The notes beneath the pieces were generated by a model that saw nothing but the letters and a program-made list of their open reading frames with translations, made no database searches and was not told the DNA's origin. From assembly GCA_910591455.2 (NCBI GenBank), contig OU342824.1, positions 310,001 through 374,000 on the forward strand: DNA of 64,000 nt, in the 5' to 3' direction. Position 1 is the first letter of the stretch. Each line of letters opens with the position of its first letter. The position numbers and the translations under genes are program-made. Source of the DNA: Pholis gunnellus. Taxonomy: Eukaryota > Chordata > Actinopteri > Perciformes > Pholidae. Of the stretch, positions 42,881-56,475 are shown one piece after another.

Positions 42881-44925
42881 CTAACTAGGTAGTGTTTGTG
42901 TCTGAACTTGACCCTGGTTGTGACTGATCACAAACAAATGTTTTTTGTAGTGGTGTTTTTAATTGTTTTGCAGGGCACTAAACTGATGTCCTCCTGCTGA
43001 GAGGGGCATCAGATCAGAATCATTTAGTTTGGATGACTTTGGCTTCATGCAATTCATTTCAAATCCAACTGAAATTGAACATAACTGCATTGATCATGTG
43101 GGTGAACCATAAGCTTTTAGTGATATTCAAGCAGCCACACAAAAACGAAACCGGTGTCCTCCCACCACAGAGTCTCTCATTTCACTGCAGGCCAAATGCT
43201 TCAACTCTAACTTGTTGTAAGGTCAGAAAAAAGCTTCTATGTGTCGTTCTAGAGGGCACGGACCAACAACATATTTTGTCGTTTCATTTGGAGAACATTT
43301 GAAAATGACCCTGATTTTATTCAAACTGATTTTCTCATGTGTGAGAGGTGTGATTCCTGCTGCCAGATGTTAAAAGTAAATATTGATATCATATCAACAA
43401 ATAAAAATAAATGAAGTTGAATTAATCAGATAATGTTTATTTTAGGTCATTTGTATTTACGGTCTTCAGGGGCTTGTGTCGATACTCAAAAGATAGATTT
43501 CGGGTGGAGTGTCCCTTTAATTGACCTGCTGTGGCTCTCCTGGTGGAATGCTCTGCTCGGTCCATTTCTACAGTCTGCAGACTGTCACAGAGATTAAATG
43601 AACACAAACACACGGCTGCGGCCATGCTGTTTGCTTTGTGCTGAGACATCAGCAGGCACCAGTAACCATGTATTGATCTGCATTCAAAGTGCACTTAGCA
43701 GGGAGTGCTGAAGGATCAGAGGGGGGGGGGGGGGGGGGTGTTGAAAGGTAGGGATGGAACAGGAGGAGAGGAGAGGAGGCAGGAGAGGGAGGAAGAAGAG
43801 CCTGGATGTAAACCTACAATTGCTATTAGAAACTCAGCAGTTTTGAATATAAAATACGTTTGTCTCTAAAAGGGACACAGAGGCATTATCAGCAGGAGCA
43901 ACGGTTGTAGACTGACAGGTAAAGCCAGTGGAGATGTAGTGAGACGGTTGGGCTAATTCAAATAATGGGGTGCATTAGTCTCTCATGTACCACATAAACT
44001 ACTGATAATCAAGAACCATTATCACAGTATCTCTACACAGTCCTTTCTTTATTCAAATATATATATATTGTACAATGTTGCAGTATAGCTGCAGTGCATT
44101 CATATTTGAGTGGACATGTATGAAATGTTCAACAGCGACAGCAAGTGTAGCAATGTACCAGAGCAGCAGAGAGTGGGACTTTAGAGGAGTTAATGTGCAG
44201 TCAGACTGATATTGACAGACCTATCATGAGGCATTTCCAAGCAGATGGAGAGAACAGCATGGAAGTTGTACAGCTACAGTATATAGATCAATGGCAGAGC
44301 CGGTGACATAGCCAGCATCAAAACAACTCAATAACACAACCCGTGAACATTGGTACACACACTGACTGTAGACTTTTCAACTCCAAACTCCCTGACGTAC
44401 CACTTGAAACAAGTACCTTCTCAAAGTGTTGGTCCTGGTAACCTTCCATGTCATTACCATATGACACTGATGAATGACTTTGCTTTGTTTCTGTTTTAGT
44501 GATGAGGACAATCTTAATGATCGTGTTCCTGTCTGTGCTGCCACACTGTATTGTGCCGTCTTGTTAAATGAGAGTTGCTCCATCACTGCCAATACCATTT
44601 GCCTCTGATGAACGCAGTGCAGATCTAAACGTTAGTCACTTGCGCCTAATGAAGTATTAAATGAAGCGGAGTGCTCCAGTGCCTTTCCCTGGCTGCATTG
44701 CCTGTGAAGAGGCCCTCACAGTCTGAGCGCTGCTCCTCCATTCAGCGGCACCTTACTATCACTGCCACTCCTACCAAAGAACCCCACTGAGAGAAACCCT
44801 TCCATCCCTGCTGCATCAAATCTTAACATTTGTTCTGCTTTGGGTTCTGAATATTTTACTGGGGAACTTAAAGCTACAGGAGACTTAAAGCTCAACAGAA
44901 AGTGAAATAATTATTTTGTGATCAG
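42881..44925. other. No gene seen
   Basis: No exon recognised; G18 run at 43721-43738. Confidence 0.5.
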
Positions 44926-44929
44926 GCGG

Positions 44930-45415
44930 CAACCTCAGGTTCTGTTGATGCGGAAGTGTCTAAAAACGTGCATTCTCTCTCCTGACCACCAGGGGGCGAC
45001 TCCTCTGGTTGTATAAAAGTCTATGAGAAAATGACTCTACTTCTCTCTTGATTTATTACCTCAGTAAACATTTTAAACATGGGTTTATGGTCTCAATCTC
45101 TAGTTTCAAGTCTTCTTCAATACAGCATGATGTTCATTTAGTAAATTATGGTCCATTTAGAGTCAAACAGACCATAAAGCAGGGGATGCTTTAGGGCGGG
45201 GCTACTGTGATTGACAGGTCGCTACCACTACCAGAGCTTAATAGGGCGTCTACGTCACTCCTCCGCATTCCAAATATGGTAACTTCAGTTCATTGGTTGT
45301 GAAAAAAAACAAGATGGTGATGGCCATAATCCAAGATGGTGACGACATATCGCCGAACTCGAGGCTTCATAGCGACAAACCAATGGGTGACATCACGATG
45401 ACTACGTTCACTTCT
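44930..45415 (-). repeat. Interspersed repeat family A, copy 6
   Basis: Near full length and reversed; about collinear with copy 3. Contains CCACCAGGGGGCGAC at 44986-45000. Confidence 0.85.
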
Positions 45416-45579
45416 TACGTTGTGATAAATGTTGATATTGACTGATGATTATCTTATTAAAATTTCTAACAAATAAAAAAGTATACAATACTTTATCATA
45501 CCTTAGGCCATGTATGTTGGATTGCAGAATAATATATAATCTCTAGAAATATGTCACTTTTTATGCTGTCGTAACACTT

Positions 45580-46102
45580 AAAGGGCCGGTGTGTACGATT
45601 TAGGGGCATCTATTCAGGGGTTGAAGTGCGGCTTGGCATGTGCGTGAACTGTAATTCACATAAAAGATATGCTGCTATTTTATTAAATGTATCAATTCAC
45701 ACTGAATTGGTGAGTAGAGCGTCTCGCTTCTGGACCATCTCATCTTGGGAACCCAGGCTGGGGCCTGATGCTATTTTAGGGGTATTAAATATGTAACTGA
45801 TATATCAGCACCCCACTCTCAGGTTTAGCACTCCAAAAGACTAATAAAGATATACAACTATAAACACAAGAATACTCATTCAGTGTAAATGTGCATGGTT
45901 TCTATCACTGTTCCATGAATAACTACAATTCCATATTGCACCTCCATGTTGCTAAGGTAGCCCAGAATGGACAAACCAAGCACTGGCTCTAGAGAGTCTT
46001 TCATGTATTATGTCACCTGAAGGCCACCGTAGTTCTCCGAGACACTTGGAAAGGGAGGAGTGAGCAGAGGGGTGTTCAGCTGGTTGCAATCTGCATCCTC
46101 AC
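45580..46102 (+). repeat. Interspersed repeat family G (partial), interrupted on the right by hAT
   Basis: AAAGGGCCGGTGTGTACGAT at the left end, and CTCTAGAGAGTC, GAAGGCCACCGTAGTTCTCC and GGTTGCAATCTGCATCCTCA towards the right, are typical of a common percomorph repeat. The hAT element at 46103 interrupts it. Confidence 0.6.
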
Positions 46103-47619
46103 CAGTGGCGGGCCGTGGATTTTATACCTGGGCCTTCAGTGCTGCTCTCCACTTCTAATAACCTCATTATGACGTCACAGCTACGGGTTATTATTTGTTT
46201 CGTGTAAAAGCCGCATATTCACATAACACTGCAACATTTGACAAATGAAATAAAATGTGCAGATACATGAATACGAGCACATATTATACGCTGCGTCATT
46301 AACGGACAATATAGTCCAAATCAATGTAACACAATGACAAACTCACAAGAGCAGTCGCATATATTCATATGACAACAAACCAACAAATCAATCCAGCAGA
46401 CCTGCAGCGGATCCACGCATTCCACCGCATTCCACCACACGAGCACGAGCCATTCAAATACTATTCATAAAAACGCCACGATTGACAAATGAACAGTAGA
46501 GGTAAACAAACGAAGTTCACTTACCAAATGCTGTCTATGCTGACAAAGAGTTTAATCCCAGTACATCAGTTCCAGTAAGAAGTCCAACCGGATCCGCCGC
46601 CGGTCGGTTGTCCGTGGTCCGCCGCTGTTCGGTCGTCGTTTTTGACCGACGTTCGGTTGTCTTCCGCTGCCGGTCGCTTGTCCGTCTTCCGCGGCCGGTC
46701 GGTGGTCCGTTTTCCGCCGCAGTTTGGTGGTCGCCTTCGACCGCGTTCGGTGGTCGTCTTCGGCCGTGGACCGGCGAAGGGCGGGCCGCGGTTGTGAGTT
46801 GTAGATCCACTGGAGTCTCTCCAAAAGTACCGACGCTCAGTTAAAATGAAACACATTCACAGCCATTACATGTGCAACGCTTCTGACGCTGCATACAAAT
46901 CCTTTTCCTGGCTGGTCAGGGCTGCTAGCTGTGGGGTCATTTCTTACTGTCCAGTTTGTTCAGAAATGTCCTTCTTGAGAAAAGCGTTCCCAGTAACTCC
47001 GCCACTAAATCCGTTTCTCCTCCTTCCGCCATTTCATATTAAAAAAACAAAGCTAGGTAAAATGTCTATCAAATATTTCCACTTGAACTCTGTCTGCTAC
47101 AAAGCTCTGATAGCAATCATGTTTCGCGGGCTCATAGTCACGTGCCCGCCCACTGACCAATCACAGCACACTCTGCACCTTGCTGGCAGAGAGGCATCTG
47201 GACTCTGAGCTGACGTAACTTGGCCTGCAAACAGCTCTGGTGCGGCCATGAATCCCAAACTAAAGATCTGATTGGTTGAATCAACAATATCGTCCCCATT
47301 CAATTTAAACTGCACATGCCAGCACTGGGTGAGTCTGCAGGCTGGGGCCTCTCTTCTTACTAGAGACACAGAGGTGAAATCTGATTGGATAAAAGCTCTA
47401 CTTAAAACAAGCTGCACTGGAAGCAGAGCAACTGAGGAGCACAGTAGCTGTGCAATGAGAAAATAAGATAATGGGAAAAATATTTTTATAAATTATAATA
47501 CATATAAGAAAAAATTAAATGTATTTAAGAAAAAATATTAAATTATAAAATAGCTATAACTTTGTGATTCTGTTTAGGCCAGCAGAGAAGGCTTTGCAGG
47601 CCCTGACGGCCCGCCACTG
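46103..47619. mobile_element. Non-autonomous hAT element with 24-bp minisatellite
   Basis: Ends CAGTGGCGGGCCGT and ACGGCCCGCCACTG, flanked by perfect 8-bp duplications ATCCTCAC (46095-46102 and 47620-47627). There is no transposase frame; the long frames at 46535-46856 are products of the minisatellite. A deleted relative lies at 51130-51647. Confidence 0.95.
46596..46775. repeat. Degenerate 24-bp minisatellite, about 7 copies
   Basis: Units such as TCCGCCGCTGTTCGGTCGTC(GTTT) and TCGACCGCGTTCGGTGGTCG(TCTT) follow each other at 23-24 bp, GC-rich. Because 24 is a multiple of three, all frames stay open across it. Confidence 0.8.
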
Positions 47620-47627
47620 ATCCTCAC

Positions 47628-47676
47628 CATATATATACGTATATATATATATACGTATATATATATATATATATAC

Positions 47677-47738
<62 letters not shown>
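47628..47738. repeat. (TA)n microsatellite
   Basis: TA repeats with TACG interruptions in the left part; sits between two hAT elements. Confidence 0.95.
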
Positions 47739-47741
<3 letters not shown>

Positions 47742-48506
47742 TGCTGGGCAACGATTAAAATTTTTCATCGCGATTAATCACATTATTTTTTTTGCGATTA
47801 ATCTCATTGTTATGCGCAAAATTCAATAAATAACTCAAAAGTAGTGTATTGCGCACTTTTATTTTATAAGTACTGCTATATGAACAAAAGTGCAATAACA
47901 TTTGGTTTGCAAACACTTTAAACAAATAAGGTTCTTTTTACAGCAGTATTCCCCAATAGCAGTTAAAATACAGTTATGATTCTGATAATAGATATTCTGC
48001 CAGTGTTCACAACTTTATCTTCATGTGTGTAATAGATGCAATTTGAAATATACTTCTTGAAAACTGCAAACCTATCTACGTCATGTTTTTATGTTTGTTA
48101 AATTATCAGTAGCAATAACTAAATGATATGCTTATTATACATATTCCAAACAAAAAAAATTTAAAAACTCTAAAAAAATAATTTAAATGAATCATTGCTT
48201 TTTGGGTATTTTAGTCAGACATATGCAACGCTGATTACCTTAATATGTGTGGTATTTGTTATAAATGTATGTTGGTACATAGAGGGTGATAAGAAGCTGT
48301 ACATGGAGGGACTTAGGACCCAGGGAAATGTAAGTGAAGGAAACGGAAGAGACACCACATAAACAGCTGTTCACCGCTTGCTGCTCTTGTGTTAAAAATA
48401 TCCGCTTAATAATAAAAAAATAACGGCAACGTGCGATAAAATAATTGTCGGCGTTAATTAATTAATGCGTTAACGCGATAATAACGTGTTAACTTGCCCA
48501 GCACTA
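47739..48506. mobile_element. Non-autonomous hAT element (MITE)
   Basis: Ends TAGTGCTGGGCAA and TTGCCCAGCACTA. Just inside are GATTAAT/TTAATTAATGCGTTAAC motifs. It is inserted in the TA repeat, so the 8-bp duplication (ATATATAT against ATATACTG) is only partly readable. Confidence 0.85.
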
Positions 48507-48514
48507 ATATACTG

Positions 48515-50260
48515 TATATATATATTACTTTACAGCAGCACAAAATGAAGATGAACTAACTCTTAAAAAATACTGTCAACAACTTTAACTATATAAAATA
48601 ACAAATATTTAAGAGGTGGCTTGATATTAAAATATACTGCTTTATCAGACATTTTAATTTCGCTACAGCTACTACAATGGACTACATGGTTAAAACATAC
48701 ACAGCTCATTAGATGTGTTGTTGCAGATTCAACAGATCATTGTAAACTAGTCAATAATTATCAGCACGAGGTGGACATCAATATCACCCAATTTGGAGTC
48801 ATTGATTGTGAAGGCATTTCTATTTAGCTCAATTTCATGCACTATTGAATGTTTTTACCGCTTGGGACCACAACACATAATCATTGCTGGGTCTAATGGT
48901 TGCTCTCTTAATGGGACCCCAAAATGTCATTGAGGGGAATAGGTGTTAATGGATTGTTGGAGCCCAGACAATTCAGCATTTAGTTTGATCCACTGGCCGA
49001 CTAGTCACTACTGCATTACTACAGATCTACTGCACTTTATTTAAATAGAGTCTCCAGAGTTGATGTCATACGTGTACTACAACATGCTGAAATGGTGACA
49101 GGTGGCCTGTTGAGCAGTAACCACAAACCACCACTGCAGTAGTTCTGCCCTCACCTCAAAGGCATGGATAAAATATGGATATCAGCTGGGATGGCATATT
49201 TTAGTTTTTTCAAATATCTCCTTTCAATGTTCTTCTGTTTATCTGAGTCCGGGTCCTGAAGGCAGCAGACTAAACATCCTGCACCAAGGCCACATTAACC
49301 TAGGGGGGATAAACCAAGAAGCTCCGAGGCTCAATATTTAAACCCTCCAGTATGTCCTGGGTACGTCCCTCCCAGTCAGACATACCCGGAGGAATTCTAA
49401 TGAAACCAAACTATATCTACAAATACAAAAAAAAGGTGAGTTCTACTCATAGCTCCTCCTGAGTGTCTGAGCACAGACACCCTGAAAACTGTTCTAAGCT
49501 AGCTCAAAATGTTGATGAATGCAAGTACAATGTTCACTCTCTTGTATTAAAAAGAGAGTGGCTCTTAAGCTGCCAAATGCTCCACTGTGTTCACCAGTAA
49601 GTGTAACTGGGCAGGTATCATACAGTGGGTTTAATGGAGCCTTTCCACTAAAAACACCAGCCTGACATCGCTAGACACCAGGTTGATGAGAGCAGTGAGA
49701 CTGAACCAAAACAATGAGCTGAAAGACACTAAACAAGCTCTGTGGAGCGGAGAGGAACTGCAGAGTGGGTGATAATTGTCTGTGGGTCTGTCACTCTGAT
49801 TGACTCCTCTCACATCACACAGTTATTTGACCCATTATGAACAAAGAAATAATGGTGCAGCTTTAAAATGCATTCTGCCGGTGTGTCAAAGCATCCGTGG
49901 GGCGCCTCTCATTCCAACATGTCCTTCCAGTGGAATTACTTTTATAGGATCGAGCAGCTTAATAGCATTGCAGTAACCGTCCTTAATTTGTCAAGATACT
50001 GACGTTGGAAACTGCAATGGCAACCATCTCAGCCCTGGCAGAGAAAAGGGTTATCAGGCTTTAATTTTAAATGATTACCTAACATACATATTAATATATA
50101 TATATATATATATTAAGATCTTTTTTTGGGGGGGATAAGAAAAACTGAATATGCAGTGCAGTTCCTCCCATGTCCAATACAACCTTTTACTTAATTATAA
50201 GAGAAACATTACATATGCACACACACGCGCGCACACAGACACAGCGTGCTGTGGCATTGC
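48515..50260. other. No gene seen
   Basis: No exon recognised. A fragment near 49345-49400 (GTATGTCCTGGGTACGTCCC) may be a diverged piece of the Rex3-like LINE found at 54642. A TA run lies at about 50095-50114. Confidence 0.5.
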
Positions 50261-50293
50261 CTCAGCGTAGATGCTAATTAAAGTGAAGTGAAG

Positions 50294-50420
50294 CAGATGC
50301 AGCAGCAGCAGCAGCAGCAGACTTCACGCTGCCAGTCTGCACCGCACTGCGCCCCGCTTCCACCCAACACACACACAGCCCGCACGCTGCTCAACTCCTC
50401 TCTCTCTCTCTCTCTCTCTG
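50294..50420. repeat. CAG and CT short tandem repeats
   Basis: A (CAG)7 run lies at about 50297-50320 and a (CT)10 run at about 50397-50420, both in the CpG-rich start of ryr2 intron 1. They read CTG and AG on the gene strand. Confidence 0.85.
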
Positions 50421-50627
50421 AGACAATAATGACAGCGACACCGGCTACGACAAAAAACACCTATTCCTCCATCTCGCTTGTCCTCCGGTGTCTTTCTCAC
50501 TGTCAATCATTGTGTTTTCACACCACTCCCACTGCACTAAGTCCTCTGTCAGCATGATGCGGACTCACTGACCAAGGACTAGTACCTCGCGGAGCTGTCA
50601 TCCTTAATGCGGTAAACTCCCTGCCCC

Positions 50628-50628
<1 letters not shown>

Positions 50629-50701
<73 letters not shown>
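50629..50701. repeat. (AC)36 microsatellite in ryr2 intron 1
   Basis: An uninterrupted dinucleotide run that starts 73 nt inside the intron from the ryr2 exon 1 donor. It reads GT on the gene strand. Confidence 0.97.
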
Positions 50702-50704
<3 letters not shown>

Positions 50705-50774
50705 CAGAAAGACGCAGTGACACCGAGCACCGCGCCGGCTCTCGGCCCCGCGGAGCAACATGACAACGACTTAC

Positions 50775-50822
50775 AGTTCGCAGGAACTGGATTTCATCCT
50801 CGCCTTCTCCTCCCTCGGCCAT
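50775..50822 (-). CDS. ryr2: Ryanodine receptor, coding exon 1
   Basis: Ryanodine receptors are very large tetrameric calcium-release channels of the sarcoplasmic/endoplasmic reticulum; RyR2 is the cardiac and neuronal form. The exon encodes MAEGGEGEDEIQFLRT, 15 of 16 identical to human RYR2 as I remember it (D for E at position 3). It is followed directly by a perfect GTAAGT donor (50769-50774). The coding length of 48 nt equals that of RYR2 exon 1, with a phase 0 junction. The start codon sits in a strong context (AACC before ATGG). The RYR3 N-terminus is nearly as similar, so sequence alone does not decide the paralogue. The neighbouring mtr gene on the same strand, as in human MTR-RYR2, favours ryr2. 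Exon 2 (expected to begin with D/E-DEVVLQC) was not found and probably lies beyond position 1. Confidence 0.92.
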
Positions 50823-51647
<825 letters not shown>

Positions 51648-51682
<35 letters not shown>

Positions 51683-53400
51683 CAATAAAATATTAAAATA
51701 ATATAATATGAATTATAACATGTCCACCTGCCTTGCACCAATGTACAGCATACACTGTAGCATATTGTGTGTCGGTGGCCGTGACCTTTCCATCAAGTAA
51801 ACACAAAACTTGCCTCACATGTCTTCCCTGCAGCAGAGTTAACAGTAGGACTGGTATGTCAGTCGTAAGGAAGTGCTTCTGTCCACTACACACGTCGGAT
51901 CAGCGTCGGAAATACACGAGGGCAAAGGGCAAAACTGCCCCTAAGAAATATAATGTTGCCCCTGATATCACTAGGAGAGGGGCAAAAAATTCCCCCATAA
52001 TTTCCTCTAATAATAATGATGATTTAATTAACTTGTCAAAAACATCGGAGCGCTTCTTAATCAGACCTGTGACTGCGAGACTGCGGTCAAGTCAGCAGAC
52101 ACTCAGGTCTCCGTGGTCAACTCAGCAGACACTTACATGTTAGTGCACCTATACGCTGAAATTCACGGTAAACGCATTTAAACGGTACAGATCGGGAGCG
52201 AGCGAAGGACTTTGAAAGTTAGCGGAAAGATTAACGTGAGACAACATCCGGTTTCTTCAGATGAACATCCGGTTTTCAGAATAAGATGCCAACAAAGTAT
52301 GCATAATGGAAATTTGATTAAATGAATTATATTCACATTAAGTAGAAAACATACTACCTGCATCTCGTGAGTTAAAGTGTCTTTATTCTTTGATTTGAGG
52401 GTTGCTGGAAATTAATAATACCTGACTGACAGTCGATTAAGATATTTTACTAAAACTCTGAACTGAATTTGTACCTTCAAATGGCACATTTTTGAAATGT
52501 TGAAGGTGCTATAAAAATGTTTTTCTAAAACATTCCACACAATGACTAATGCATATATGTTCAGGACAAAAATGGGTAATATCACAATATTTGAGGTGCT
52601 ACAAAAATATTTTTCTCAATAATTCCATACAATGGCTGATGTATATGTAATCAAGGCATCGTTGACTTAATAATTGTTAATAATTGTTTAAAAAATGTAT
52701 TAATAACCACAAAGAAATAAGAATAAAATTGAATGATTGTCTGATTTGTTTTTTTTTTGTTCAACAAATCTAAGAAAACACTTTGAATCTGTAGACTACT
52801 GCCCAATAGTCTGATTATTGCCATCTGATGGCAATTGCTCATATACTGTAAGCCTAAATAAGTATATTTATTATTTTGAACAAAGATTAAATGTTATTTC
52901 ACAAGTTTCAAAAAGTGCGCCCAATTTTTTTTAAATGCCCCTGGATTTCAGTCAGTGGGGGCAAAATTTGCCCCCTAAAAAAATATGTAAATTTCCTACC
53001 CTGGTACTGATCCTTAGCGGTCCTTTCACGATCCGTTCAGACCGCTGCGCTTGAGCTTCAGAAGCGTCTGGGGAAATATAGCTTATATGGACGCTACCTC
53101 ACTACTCGATCAATAAAAGAGCAATTTTATTTTTTTATTCAACGGTTACATATTTTATGTTACATTTATTTCCCAACATAAAAGGTCTAAACACTTAAAG
53201 GTACTAAATACGCAATTTAGAGTATTGCATCCACACAGCTCTCAACATGGCAACTGCTGAGCTGGGGGCTTGCGCTAACAGTGCAAACAATAGTTTTTTA
53301 CAAATACTACATTTGACTTTGAGTTTGAAAGTGGGCGCTTTACACAAAAGCATTTAGATCAGTCCAGTGGTAGTCAACGCGTGAAATTAATTGCAGCCAT
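51648..53400. other. No gene seen; TA run and a diverged duplication
   Basis: A TA run spans 51648-51680. The segment GGTGCTATAAAAATGTTTTT (about 52506) recurs about 86 bp on as GGTGCTACAAAAATATTTTT. A GGGGCAAA...GCCCC motif appears near 51925-51985 and again near 52955-52980. No exon recognised. Confidence 0.5.
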
Positions 53401-53413
53401 AGGCGTGTTTCAA

Positions 53414-53636
53414 AGGTGTTTCAGTTTAACAAGTGACCGTGTTAACTGGTGACTGTCAGCTGAATGCATCCGTGGTAGCGGCAGCCGTTGGGGAAAAAAA
53501 AAGCATTCAATCATTTTTAAATACTTATGTATTTATTATCCATGCCAATGATTGTCTTAAGTTATTACGAGCAACCGTGGACGCATTCAGCTGAAAGTCA
53601 CCAGTTAACACGGTCACTCCTTAAACTGAAACACCT
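53414..53636. mobile_element. Foldback (palindromic) MITE
   Basis: Left arm 53414-53476 and right arm 53574-53636 are inverted copies, about 90% alike: AGGTGTTTCAGTTTAA, GTGACCGTGTTAACTGGTGA and CAGCTGAATGC occur in both. The spacer is about 100 bp and AT-rich. No coding frame. Confidence 0.85.
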
Positions 53637-53639
53637 GTT

Positions 53640-54326
<687 letters not shown>

Positions 54327-54664
54327 ACAACAATTACAATACCTGGTAAAATGTAAACAATGCGTGGATGCTGATAGAGAACTTGCATATTGCTTGATTA
54401 AAAACATCAAGAAAGAATTCATATGTATTGATACATTTGTCATACTTTACAGATCCTCTGCATCGCTTCTACAATCCCCCCAGAAATTACAATATGAATA
54501 ATATTAACAAACCAGCCAATGAAATAGTGGAACCTCAGATTCAAATACTGAACTAATCTTTTGTCGAAATAACAGGGGATGCTGTATCAGGGTGAAACAA
54601 GATGGTAAAGGGTTGAATTCATTGAGTGTTGTCTCTATAAGTCCATCCATCCATTTTCCTCCGC

Positions 54665-55537
54665 TTATCCGGGGTCGGGTCGCGGTGGCAGCAGGCCAAG
54701 CAGGCTGACCCAGACTTCCCTCTCGCCCGCAACATTTTCCAGCTCATACTGGGGGATCCCGAGGCGTTCCCAGGCCAGCTGGGAGATATAATCCCTCCAG
54801 CGTGTTCTGGGTCTTCCCCGGGGTCTCTTCCCAGTTGGACGTGCCCGGAAAACCTCCAGTGGGAGGCGTCCAGGAGGCATCCTAATCAGATGCCCGAACC
54901 ACCTCAGCTGACTCCTTTCGATGCGAAGGAGTAGCGGCTCGACTCCAAGTTCCCGCCTGATGTCCGAGCTCCTTACCCTATCTCTAAGGCTGAGCCCGGC
55001 CACCCTACGGAGGAAACTCATTTCGGCCGCTTGTACCCGCGACCTTGTCCTTTCGGTCACGACCCAGAGTTCGTGACCATAGGTGAGGGTAGGAACGTAG
55101 ACCGACCAGTAAATTGAGAGCTTTGCCTTCCGGCTCAGCTCTCTCTTCACCAAGACGGTCCGGTGCAGCGCCTGCTTTACTGCTGCAGCCGCACCGATCC
55201 GCCTGTCGATCTCCCGCTCCATCTTACCCTCACTCGTGAACAAGACCCCGAGATACTTAAACTCCTTCACTTGAGGTAGGCACTCCGTCCCCACCTGGAG
55301 GGAGCAATCCACCGGTTTCCGGCAGAGCACCATGGCCTCGGATTTGGAGGTGCTAACTCTCATCCCTGCCGCTTCACACTCGGCTGCAAACCGCCCCAAT
55401 GAATGCTGGAGGTCAAGATCCGAGGAGGCCAACAGGACCACATCGTCTGCAAATAGCAGAGAGGTGATCCCGAGACCCCCGAACCTGACGTTCTCCACCG
55501 CCCGGCTGCGCCTAGAAATCCTGTCCATGAAAGTCAC
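54665..55537 (-). pseudogene. Rex3-like reverse transcriptase, C-terminal half
   Basis: A 290-residue open frame that starts inside the RT palm domain. The catalytic pair is in LLFADDVVLLAS near residue 30. It is followed by the thumb and C-terminal region: KVEFKYLGVLF-like FKYLGVLFTSEG, IYWSVYVPTLTYGHELWVVTERTRS, SFLRRVAGLSLRDRVRSSDI and RWFGHLIRMPPGRL. It ends at LLGLLPPRPDPG, the usual C-terminus of this fish family. There are no internal stops. The first half of the RT and the endonuclease are not attached: the preceding part of the gene is present but inverted next to it. Confidence 0.92.
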
Positions 55538-55549
55538 GAACAGGACTTC

Positions 55550-56230
55550 ATGTCCTCTGCAGAGGAGGCAGCGCCTGAAGACCTGGGGGGCTCACCCATA
55601 TCCCTGGCAGAGGTCGCTAAGGTAGTCAAAAAGCTCCTTGGTGGCAAGGCGCCGGGGGTGGATGAGATCCGCCCTGAGATGCTGAAGGCGCTGGACACTG
55701 TTGGGGTGTCTTGGCTGACACGCCTCTTCAGTGTCGCATGGGGGTCGGGATCAGTGCCCATGGACTGGCAGACCGGGGTGGTGGTTCCCATTTTCAAAAA
55801 GGGGGACCGGAGAGTGTGCTCGAATTATCGGGGTATCACACTACTCAGCCTCCCGGGGAAAGCTTATGCCAGGGTGCTGGAAAGGAGGCTCCGACCGTTT
55901 GTCGAACCTCGGATTCAAGAGGAGCAGTGCGGATTCCGTCCCGGCCGTGGAACAGTGGACCAGCTCTTCACCCTCGCAAGACTACTGGAGGGGTTCTGGG
56001 AGTTTGCCCAACCAGTCTACATGTGTTTTGTGGACTTGGAAAAGGCTTTCGACCGGGTCCCTCGGGGGTTCTTGTGGGGGGTGCTGCGGGAGTATGGGGT
56101 GCCGGACCCGTTACAACGGGCTATCCGGTCTCTGTACGACTGCAGTAGGAGCTGTGTCCGCATTCTCGGCAATAAGTCAGACACGTTCCCGGTGGGTGTT
56201 GGCCTCCGCCAGGGCTGCCCTTTGTCATCG
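55550..56230 (+). pseudogene. Rex3-like reverse transcriptase, N-terminal half (inverted)
   Basis: An open frame reading the RT fingers and the first palm motif: LLGGKAPGVDEIRPEML, VVVPIFKKGDRR, SNYRGITLLS, EEQCGFRPGRGTVDQLF and CFVDLEKAFDRVPR, the last containing the first catalytic aspartate. It stops being LINE sequence after VGLRQGCPLS at about 56228, where the target duplication begins. The apurinic endonuclease domain expected upstream is absent (5' truncation). Confidence 0.92.
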
Positions 56231-56241
56231 GTCTCTATAAG

Positions 56242-56475
56242 GATTGATACAATTACCCACAAAATGAAGTAACAAACATAACATAGCGTAACATAGTAAC
56301 AAATAGTTAATGTTCCTTGTTGAGCCATTGACATCAATTAATTCATTTCAAATGCCTTAACCGTAGAAATAGAATAGTAGTAGAACGGACTGAACTTCCA
56401 ACAGTTGTCCTTGGCCATTTGATCGTTACAAAAGAAAATGGCAATTGTTGTCAGTTGTTATGGTGACAACACACA
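56242..56475. other. No gene seen
   Basis: Flank of the LINE insertion, AT-rich. Confidence 0.5.

Larger units (their letters stand above)
54642..56230. mobile_element. Rex3-like RTE LINE, 5'-truncated with 5' inversion
   Basis: Flanked by perfect 11-bp target duplications GTCTCTATAAG (54631-54641 and 56231-56241). The 3' half lies on the minus strand (54642 to about 55550) and ends in GGATGGATGGA, the GATG-type tail of Rex3. The 5' half (about 55545-56228) lies on the plus strand. The two halves are nearly contiguous in the parent element, LRQGCPLS at the outer edge of one and VLFVTFMDRIS at the inner edge of the other. This is the structure that twin priming leaves. Both frames are fully open, so the insertion looks young. 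Confidence 0.93.

Noticed and set aside
46535..46856. Overlapping arginine-rich frames on both strands
   Set aside because: Explained by the 24-bp minisatellite in the hAT element.
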